A stretch of DNA of 23,312 nucleotides from Phaeoceros laevis (Eukaryota; Anthocerotophyta; Anthocerotopsida; Notothyladales): positions 97,409 to 120,720 of the forward strand of contig JBNGIQ010008900.1 of assembly GCA_049999765.1 (NCBI GenBank), read 5' to 3'. The notes beneath the pieces were generated by a model. It was not told the origin of the DNA and did no database searches. It saw nothing but the letters and a program-made list of their open reading frames with translations. The translations under genes and the position numbers were made by a program. Of the stretch, positions 1 to 6,571 are shown piece after piece (position 1 is the stretch's first letter; each line of letters begins with the position of its first letter).

Positions 1-68
1 GTAGCTCAATTGGTTAGAGCGTGTGGTTGTTAACCACAAGGTCGGAGGTTCGAGCCCTCCCTCTAGCG
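1..68 (+). tRNA. tRNA-Asn(GTT), 5' end cut off by the window edge
   Basis: The sequence begins at the last base of the 5' acceptor strand, so six acceptor bases lie outside the window. D arm, anticodon stem (TGTGG/CCACA) with loop TTGTTAA (anticodon GTT), and T stem (GGAGG/CCCTCC region) with the invariant G53-C61 pair are intact. The 3' acceptor strand CTCTAGC and discriminator G end at 68. It matches the nuclear plant tRNA-Asn pattern rather than the plastid one. About 50 bases downstream are also shared with the second copy at 1726, where the tRNA is the head of a SINE. This copy may therefore be either a true gene or another SINE head. No run of four T follows closely. Confidence 0.7.
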
Positions 69-540
69 TGGCTAGTTATAATTGGGTTTGCGAGTCGAAT
101 CGCTAAAAGCTAGCAAACGTTTGAGGTCTTCACAACGGGTCCTCCAGCGGCTGGCACGTATCTGTACTGTTTTCCACCTTTGCTGTACACCCAGCGTACG
201 TGTCGGCGGTGTTTGCACGGCAGTGCACCCACTCAGTTACGTGAAGCAATGCTGCACAGTAGACTATACTCCTCAGTGTTAATTGCCTGTACCCAAGTAA
301 GNNNNNNNNNNCACAGTAGACTATACTCCTCAGTGTTAATTGCCTGTACCCAAGTAAGCAGTGGGCCTGTAGTTCTTGTGACCACATTGTTAGTGCCTTG
401 GTTCAAACACATGGTTAGTGCCTGTTCAATGTTCAAACCTCCTATCTGGCGCCCGCCTAATGAGCCTTGGCCACTTACGTACCCGACGTAAACTTCGGTG
501 TGCCGCCTGTACGGCTTTGATCATTTTCATCATATCTGTC
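69..540. other. Non-coding stretch between tRNA and repeat array
   Basis: Apart from the first 50 or so bases, which are homologous to the SINE body at 1800, and the assembly gap, I see no gene here. Open frames are short, cross the N run or lie on both strands at once, and resemble no known family. Confidence 0.5.
255..358. other. Assembly gap (10 N at 302-311) with identical 47-bp flanks
   Basis: Ten N occupy 302-311. The 47 bases before the gap (255-301) are identical to the 47 bases after it (312-358). Both begin CACAGTAGACTATACTCC and end CCCAAGTAAG. An exact repeat abutting a fixed-size gap on both sides is the usual mark of two contig ends that overlap but were not merged. A genuine tandem duplication is less likely. 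Confidence 0.85.
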
Positions 541-1095
541 AGGACTTGAACCCGTGCCTTCTTCAAGATATGTACTGCTTGAACCCGCGCCTTCTTCGAG
601 ATATGAACTGGTGCATATGTCTCGGGTTCTTCCTTCGAGATGTGAACCGGTGCATTCAGGATTTGATCCCATGCCTTCGAGATATGAATTGGTGCATATA
701 TGTCTCAGGTTCTTCCTTCGAGATGTGAACGGGTGCATTCAGGATTTGAACCCATGCCTTCGAGATATGAACTGGTGCTTGTGCCTCTAGATTGTTCAGG
801 AGGTGTGTACTTTGTCAAGGTAGACACGGTGAGAGTCTTTATTTGTGCACAAAGATTCCTAATGTGCATGTTTATGTTTAATAACCTCATTTGATAAATC
901 TCGGTTTCTTCCTTCGAGATGTGAACCCGTGCATTCAAGATTTGAACCCGCCGTGCCTTCAAGATATGAACGGGTGCTTGTGCAAAGGGTTCAGAAGGTG
1001 TGTACTTTGTCAAGGTAGACACGGTGAGATTTTTTATTTGTGCACAAAGATTCCTAATGTGCATGTTTATGTTGATAACCTCATTTGATAAATTG
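541..1095. repeat. Minisatellite-like array with nested repeat units
   Basis: The core CTTCGAGATRTGAAC and variants recur many times. From 594 to about 840 the higher-order unit is 81-83 bp: the phrase CTTCGAGATATGAA starts at about 594, 675 and 758. From about 795 a longer segment, containing GTGTGTACTTTGTCAAGG, is repeated at an offset of about 195 bp (first near 801-897, second near 996-1092) with a few small indels. Open frames in this stretch are by-products of the periodicity; I see no coding support. Confidence 0.8.
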
Positions 1096-1255
1096 ACAGA
1101 GCGATGCCTCGTTTGTGCTGCTTGTGACTTAATCAGATCGTCAGCGTATACTTCAACTAGCAATTGGTCTGTTGCAGTGGAGAATGCATTGAAATCATAA
1201 ATAGCACGTTGTGCAAGCTGGCGCTCTATGCGAAGAATGGTACGTGCCTGATGCA
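1096..1255 (-). pseudogene. Possible decayed Copia-like reverse transcriptase fragment
   Basis: On the minus strand a frame reads LLVEVYADDLI with the YADD at 1137-1148. That resembles the catalytic YVDD box of Ty1/Copia reverse transcriptase, usually preceded by hydrophobic residues as here. The frame then runs into the tandem array, and no neighbouring RT motif can be recognised. A chance match is quite possible. Confidence 0.15.
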
Positions 1256-1446
1256 AATATTTTGCCTTACTTCACTTTTTAGAGCGGCAAGGAGGTCAGG
1301 AACTTGGTGTCTCAGACGATTGTTTATTGTAGGATGTCTATGTTGACTTCTATTGTGGTCGTGCGTGTGAGGGGGAGTGAAATTGCAGTGATCGTTACAT
1401 CACAAATTCTGAGGCAAGCGGTTTACATATGTAAGCTGTATGGAAA

Positions 1447-1629
1447 TTAAATTATGGTATTTGTGGATGCAACCTTTTCCATAGAGTACAATATCAGATC
1501 GTCTACATAAAATGGGCCATTTGAACTTTGAAGAATGTGCTTTTTTCGTAAATTCCTACGAAATAAATCTTTATTAATAACTAGTGTAGAGGCCCGCACT
1601 AACGTACAGGCAAGCAGGCAGGCTGACAC
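1447..1629 (-). pseudogene. Possible second Copia-like YVDD fragment
   Basis: A 60-residue minus-strand frame contains GPFYVDDLILYS, with the coding bases around 1490-1520. FYVDDLI is the shape of the Copia reverse transcriptase active-site motif. No other RT or RNase H motif is visible, and the frame is far too short to be functional. The nucleotide string ATCAGATCGTC occurs in both this and the fragment near 1137, so the two may be related pieces. Confidence 0.2.
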
Positions 1630-1725
1630 TAGGCTGGAGGCCGAAGATCCCCCAACGGTTTATCCACATATCGTCTAGACAGACAATCAGAATATATAAA
1701 AACTATTGCTCAATATATTTGTGAA

Positions 1726-1799
1726 GCTGGAGTAGCTCAATTGGTTAGAGCGTGTGGTTGTTAACCACAAGGTCGGAGATTCGAGCCCTCCCTCTAGCG
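1726..1799 (+). tRNA. tRNA-Asn(GTT)-like SINE head (degenerate tRNA)
   Basis: A 74-base cloverleaf can be drawn. The acceptor is GCTGGAG/CTCTAGC (one G-T pair), the anticodon stem TGTGG/CCACA, the loop TTGTTAA with anticodon GTT, and the discriminator G. The T stem reads GGAGA against CCTCC, so the normally invariant G53-C61 pair is an A-C mismatch and the B box reads GATTCGAGCCC. With the SINE body and target-site duplications around it, this is better read as a SINE promoter head than a working tRNA gene. A run of four T is at 1871-1874. Confidence 0.55.
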
Positions 1800-1839
1800 T
1801 GGCTAGTTATAATTGGGTCCACGCTAGATATAATTGGGT
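1794..1839. repeat. Hairpin and 21-bp duplication just after the tRNA head
   Basis: CTAGCGTGG (1794-1802) and CCACGCTAG (1819-1827) form a perfect 9-bp inverted repeat around a 16-base loop. The phrase TATAATTGGGT occurs at 1808-1818 and 1829-1839, a period of 21 bp. The copy at the left edge of the window has the phrase only once, so the duplication is specific to this element. Confidence 0.7.
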
Positions 1840-1915
1840 TTGCGAGTCGAATAGCTAAAAGCTAGCAAACTTTTGTGATCTACTTGTTGCCCGGTTGGCC
1901 CGTGCCCAGATCGTT

Positions 1916-1983
1916 AAAAATCATTCACTCATTCATAAGAATACAATACAAAAATCATTCACTCATTCATAAGAATACAATAC
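1916..1983. repeat. Two exact 34-bp tandem copies in the SINE tail
   Basis: 1916-1949 and 1950-1983 are identical. Each begins AAAAATCATTCACTCATTCA and ends AGAATACAATAC. Replication slippage in the SINE tail is the simplest explanation. Confidence 0.9.
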
Positions 1984-2046
1984 ATTTGCGTGTTGCTAAT
2001 GAAGTAGATCACATAATCACATAATGGTAGTCTCCATGATCATAGC

Positions 2047-2104
2047 CTACTTGTTGCCCGGTTGGCCCGCGCCCAGATCGGTAAAAATCATTCATTCATT
2101 CATA
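2047..2104 (+). mobile_element. 5'-truncated SINE copy or partner LINE 3' end
   Basis: These 58 bases match 1880-1937 in the SINE with three substitutions. They include CTTGTTGCCCGGTTGGCCCG and end in a (TCAT)n tail. No tRNA head precedes them. This is either a 5'-truncated SINE, or the 3' end of the LINE whose machinery the SINE borrows, because SINEs often share their 3' end with a LINE. I see no convincing target-site duplication. Confidence 0.6.
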
Positions 2105-2900
2105 GGTGGCATTCATTTCGGATCTGCAAGTTAGATATTGTCAACCATGCCTCGCGATTCAAGGAGATCTTGTCCTAAAAGTCTTCAATAATGGTGGGCC
2201 GCAACTTACAATGCTAATAGTCTTTGTGGCCTCCGACTCTGTAGCATCAAAGCCATCAAAGCGTAAGTACATGTAGACATGTGACTTTGTTGTTGCTTTG
2301 TTTCAATGCACTATAGTAGGTGCTGGAGGCATATGTCTTGAATTGGTAAATGTCTACGTCTTGGAACATACTTGGGCTTGGCTCGGACGGCCAAGAATAT
2401 GCTTCGATGGCGACATCCTGGAGGTTTTGTCTAGGTCTGAATCTAAAAGAGTTGGGTTGGAACCGGCTGTTGGGTTTGAAGCGGCTTTCTAAGCTTCCAG
2501 GGCCATCTTGGCTCGCAGAGCCAACTTGGATATGTCTGCGAGAATAGGGTTGGGGCCGGCCTTTGTTTGGAAAGCCGGGGGCCTTGGCCTTCCTCCCCCG
2601 TATTACTCTTGGCCTAGACGGGGGCTCCTGGTCGCCGGTCGAAAAAACCTGACGGGGTGTTCAATTCCCTGTGGAGTTGGCTAAACACCATAATCTACCT
2701 ACTACAACTACAACTACCTTCCTCTTCCATAATTCTATGAGCCAATAAAGCAAATATATTTCGGAAAAAAGCTTGTTTCCTTTCTCGGACACGGAAAACG
2801 TAGAGTCAGGTGACGAGGGGAATTTTCCGTTTTCTTGGTTGCTTCTTTTCTCCTTACGGCTCATCTACATCCGCCGCAAAGACATGTAAGAGGTTTTACA
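2105..2900. other. Intergenic, no gene recognised
   Basis: The stretch is moderately GC-rich from 2360 to 2660 and has only short frames on both strands. At 2694-2718 there is a CTACTACAACTACAACTAC run, which could be a retroposon tail, but nothing upstream of it can be identified. Confidence 0.4.
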
Positions 2901-3427
2901 TCTTATATTATAAAAAAATAGGGAGGGTGGGTGTGCGTGACATGCTCTCTCTATGTGTTGTAAGAGCGATGTGTTTGTGCATTTGTCCGTGACATGCTCT
3001 CACCTTGCGTGAGTGCGCGCGCGAGCGGAGCACACGTGCACGAGCGCGAGAGGGAGCGCGACCGCGGGGTAAAACAAAGGCAGTCGTGGGAGTCCTGGAA
3101 CCCCAAACCTGCCCTTCCCACTCATAGAACCCAACCGCTTGGCCTACTCCATCACATGAAAGATCATGGTTTAAATTGTTTATATCTCTAACTTGGGATG
3201 GGTGGAGGGACGGGTGATTGCCGTCGATGCAGTAGTGCATATATATAAATATACATGGTAAACAGTGGAACAACCATAAGACTTCATGCCATGAAACTTC
3301 ATACATCAAGAACCTCCACGAAGAAGCAATCAGGGAAGGATTTGTGGACTTCTAGCATTCTTTCACACAACGTGACTGAAAACTGAAGTTCAGAGTTAGC
3401 GAACTTCAGCAAACCAAGGGGCTCTGA
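2901..3427 (+). mobile_element. Candidate non-autonomous Helitron (527 bp)
   Basis: The 5' end TCTTATATTATAAAAAAATA follows an A (2900). The 3' end is a perfect 9-bp inverted repeat, CTGAAGTTC (3383-3391) and GAACTTCAG (3401-3409). This is followed 14 bases later by CTGA (3424-3427), a CTRR terminus, and then T (3428). The features 5'-TC, subterminal hairpin, CTRR end and insertion between A and T define Helitrons. A near-identical 5' end occurs at 23257, also after an A. No Rep/helicase coding is present, so it would be non-autonomous. The 9-base hairpin loop is larger than usual, and short motifs can arise by chance. Confidence 0.4.
2935..3064. repeat. Purine/pyrimidine-alternating GC-rich stretch with direct repeat
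   Basis: CGTGACATGCTCTC occurs near 2936 and again near 2988. It is followed by a GTGCGCGCGCGAGCG-type alternating stretch with many GAGCGCGAG words up to about 3064. It lies inside the candidate Helitron. No coding content is seen. Confidence 0.5.
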
Positions 3428-4191
3428 TTTGACGATTCCTCCGACTCCTCCCTATCTCTTTAGTGAGACCTCTCTTGTTTTATGAGCTTTTGTAAATCTC
3501 ATACTGAAAGTCCCCCCTGTCGCACTCACGACAATCCGCTGGTACGGTGGGTTTAAGCAAATTCGGCTGCTGTCGCCGCAAAGAGGAAGGACGGACTTCA
3601 TTAGGAGGCGAGCACCTCTTGGTACAGCCCTGTAGCAGGATGGTGCCAATCATAGGCCCCGCAGGTCCCTCCTACCGTGAGTTTGGAGCCGTTCAGCACT
3701 TGGCGGCAAGAGCAGACACCGACTAGAGCACTATATTAGTAGATAGCCAAAACATGTGACTCTTCTGGTAGGTACAGCTCCGAAAATCTGTCTCTGGAGG
3801 AATCGCATCATAATTTGTTAATACAGCTCCGAGCAGGCTGCTGGATGAAGGGCAAGTTCCTACTCGGTGGTAGCTTTGAACATTGGGAACTGATGGATCA
3901 TATGGATGACAGCTTAGATCTACATGTACAGGACCAAACCCATTAGCAGAACACTAAGAAGTCTTGTGCATACAGCAGATTTACGGTTGTTTTGGCGGGG
4001 CACGACCAAGGAGTTTTAAGGTTGCTTGCCCATGTCTTCTCGGTTGTAAGATAGATGACACCAATTGTTTCAAAATTGGGTCACAGAAGGACACGAAAGC
4101 TGGACTTGGTTGTAGTCAACATCTCTGATCTGGACAAGTGCCAACATCGAAATTAATTGGTTGTGCCCTCAAGGCATTGAAAGTATCCTGT
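3428..4191. other. Intergenic, no gene recognised
   Basis: No reading frame on either strand is long or resembles a known family. If the weak Copia integrase trace at 4192-4524 is real, this would be where its downstream (minus-strand) RT part once lay, but I find no RT motif. Confidence 0.4.
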
Positions 4192-4524
4192 CTATCGTGC
4201 AGCTGACACTGACTGCCCATCAAGGTATCTGTAAGAATGGGGGTCATCAGAGTACAGCTCACAGTGTCTACTGTCAGGACAGGTACTACAAATCCTGGAC
4301 AGGCGGAGGTTGCCGATAGTTTGTCCTTGAGGAAGTGCGGCCCTTGTGAAGCGCTTGGCTGAAAGGCCATCATACTTTGTTCGATCGATAGTATCAGCTG
4401 CCTCACCCCAGAATTTCAACTTCTCCATACCTCCGACCTGATGGGTGGTGCAAGAACCGGCCAGTCTAGGCTTTCGCATCTGCCTGCTGAGTTTAGCAAG
4501 AAACGAAGTAGTCTTTGTTATCAT
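4192..4524 (-). pseudogene. Possible decayed Copia integrase C-terminal fragment
   Basis: A 110-residue minus-strand frame contains KLKFWGEAADT (FWGEA coded at 4399-4413). Further on it reads PDSRHCELYSDDPHSYRYL. In Copia polyproteins the integrase core is followed by a W-(G/A)-E-A box, and later by a lysine-rich segment and a FLGY-like phrase, and the order here is compatible. The frame is broken, and the catalytic DDE region is not recognisable upstream on the minus strand (4525-5200). Treat this as a weak homology guess. Confidence 0.2.
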
Positions 4525-6571
4525 CAGAATCAGGTCAGGTCTGGTCCGTCCTCGCTTTCACTACATGGCAAGCGCTGCCTCGGTTCAGTGACCGGCATGA
4601 TGGAAGGAGACAGATAGCTTCTTGGCATGACAACAATTCCGTGCTTGACCTGCAGTCCACCACCTAATCAGCAATCCGGGCGACAATGCAGGGCATAATC
4701 AGTCACCACTCATCAGTTCGCTCCAAAAACCCATTCTCTCTCTCATCCCTGGAGCGAAAATCCAAGTGCCGTCCACTCCTATCCTGCCTGGTTGGTGGGG
4801 CCACCACCCACATGGGGCTGGGAGGCTTTCCATGTCGCACAGCATGTAGAGTGTCGGCTTGCCCTGCCCGAGGATGACCGCTCTCTAGGCTAGCGGAGGA
4901 CAAGCAGCAACGCTGCTGCTGGTGCACTGTGCTGGAGAGGGACGCGACCAGCAAGCCTCTGGTTGGATGCGGTCCCATCGATGCACCCAGGTTGATATGT
5001 GGCGCTCCCCAGTCTAGTACAGCACCAGCCATTGTTTTCTCTGTCCTCGCGCAGGTGGTGGTGCATGGCCAGCTCGCCTCTGTGGATTCTCAAACCTTCT
5101 GCACTCTGTGGATTGTGTCTGGAAAGCTTGCAATCCCTTTTACACTGCACAGGGGTGTTCTAGGTCTCTGTGCTGGTCCCAGTGAGAAAGTTGAAGATAA
5201 ATCACCCTTCAGAGGCATGAAGGAACCCTTTAGAGCTCATGAAAGAGCGATCAGCAGGTGCCACCTGGTCCTGAATGTTGCTGGACCATGAAATATTGCG
5301 TTCCTTCCCAACGCACGTCCGGAGAGATGCACGTCAACACCTGTCCACTCACACTAAACCTAATAGGCCCCTCCGAGTCTAGGAGGCACAGAATGTCGAG
5401 GTGATAGACCATGCAACGACTACCAGAAGTCAGTGAGAGTCCCGAATACCTTGTCGACGTCGATGATCAAACTGTAGACCAGGCAGGCTTCCCTGATAGA
5501 GAGAGGGTGTGCTTCCCTGCACACTGCAGCACACATTGCAGGCTCCTATTGCCGACACACTCCAAGGTAGAATAGCACGGGACTCTCGGCTGCCTCTCAG
5601 AAAGGGCTCTGCTACAGTAGCCTCGGTGCGCTGGTGAACTGCGAGGACGTGTCGCTTGCTACCTTGCTTGCAATTTTGCAGCTATAGACTATCCCATCGG
5701 CGAGCTGGCTTCGGCTTCACCAGGTCATGTGCTGTGCTGCTCCGCGTACGGCAGCAGCGCCAAGACAAACAGGCAGCAGCACTTTCTTCCCCCTGGGCAG
5801 GATGGCCGGATTGCTGTGCCATATGTGGCTCTCTCCGTCTGCAGTGACAGCCTAAGTATCTTCCCCCAAACCTGCCCTAAAATCAGTTTGGCTTCACACC
5901 GCCTGTATACATACGCGGGCTTGTATGCCCAGGCTTGTACAAGTACATATGTCGACAAGCATGTGTGGCGTAATACTTGGAAAGGTCAGGAGCTCTCATC
6001 AGCTCGAGCACTGGGAGGCACGTGGCGTGGCTTCACAAGTTGCCGCCCCCAGCGCAACTCTGGTTCGTCGCTTCGAGTAGCGGCGCAGATCGTTGAGGTG
6101 GGGGCCGCGAATTGGTGCGGCCGGCTCGGTGAAGTGTCCAAGCAGAGAGCCAGGATGAGCAGCTTTGCAATGCCTTGCCCCGCAGCGGCTCGGCTTTCTT
6201 GCCCACTGGATTCGGAAGTGACAGCGGAGTCAGCAGGCAGGGCCTCTCTCGTGCTGGTAGCCTTGCCTAGTCTATAGAGTCTACACCTGGAATTTGCCTT
6301 GCCTTTTGCGGCTTATTATGCTCTTCTCGTGTCAGTTGTAGCTCTAGTGAGAGCAGGTGGATTTTTGAGCCCGTAGCAAGCGCAGGATGGCTCTCTTTCC
6401 GTGACCACCTTGCGTCCGCTGCACCTCGAAAATGTAGGCTGCCGAAACATTCTTCTCCTTCGCACGTCGCGGGGCGTTGGGAAAAAATGCTTGCTTGAAT
6501 TGACCTCACTGTGGAGAGACAGAGGCGGTAGGTAGGGGGTGGGAAGACGCAATACATGTAGTGGATGCAAC
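4525..6571. other. Long intergenic stretch upstream of IYO
   Basis: Several frames of 60-180 codons exist on both strands, the longest on + at 5729-6277, but none shows a recognisable domain, and they overlap in conflicting frames as expected in GC-rich non-coding DNA. The last 300 or so bases probably hold the IYO promoter and 5' leader. I cannot mark a convincing TATA box. Confidence 0.4.
6556..6561 (+). promoter_or_regulatory. Start-stop minimal uORF before IYO
   Basis: ATG immediately followed by TAG lies ten bases upstream of the chosen IYO start at 6572. A second out-of-frame ATG at 6565 opens a 12-codon frame that overlaps the main start. If the transcript includes this stretch, an AUG-stop element could stall or divert ribosomes and favour the in-frame ATG at 6614. 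Whether it is transcribed is not known from the sequence. Confidence 0.4.

Larger units (their letters stand above)
1711..1990 (+). mobile_element. tRNA-Asn-derived SINE with target-site duplication
   Basis: A complete tRNA-Asn-like head (1726-1799) is followed by an unrelated body (1800-1915) and a tail of TCATTCAC-type short repeats. The tail is present as two exact 34-bp copies, 1916-1949 and 1950-1983. The bases just before the head (1711-1723, CAATATATTTGTG) match the bases at the end of the tail (1978-1990, CAATACATTTGCG) in 11 of 13 positions, and both differences are C/T. This is the layout of a SINE: RNA polymerase III head, body, simple-repeat tail and target-site duplication. The 3' part recurs at 2047-2104 with only three differences in 58 bases, and the head plus early body recurs at 1-120, as expected of a dispersed family. 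Confidence 0.7.

Noticed and set aside
1-68. Plastid tRNA-Asn insertion
   Set aside because: D arm, stems and acceptor follow the nuclear tRNA-Asn pattern rather than the plastid one, and no plastid flanks are present.
4703-5150. Minus-strand frames as a Copia integrase core
   Set aside because: No zinc-finger (HHCC) or DDE motif is visible, and the frames match nothing.
5729-6277. 182-codon + strand open frame upstream of IYO
   Set aside because: No recognisable domain, overlaps frames on the other strand, and lies in GC-rich DNA where long chance frames are expected.
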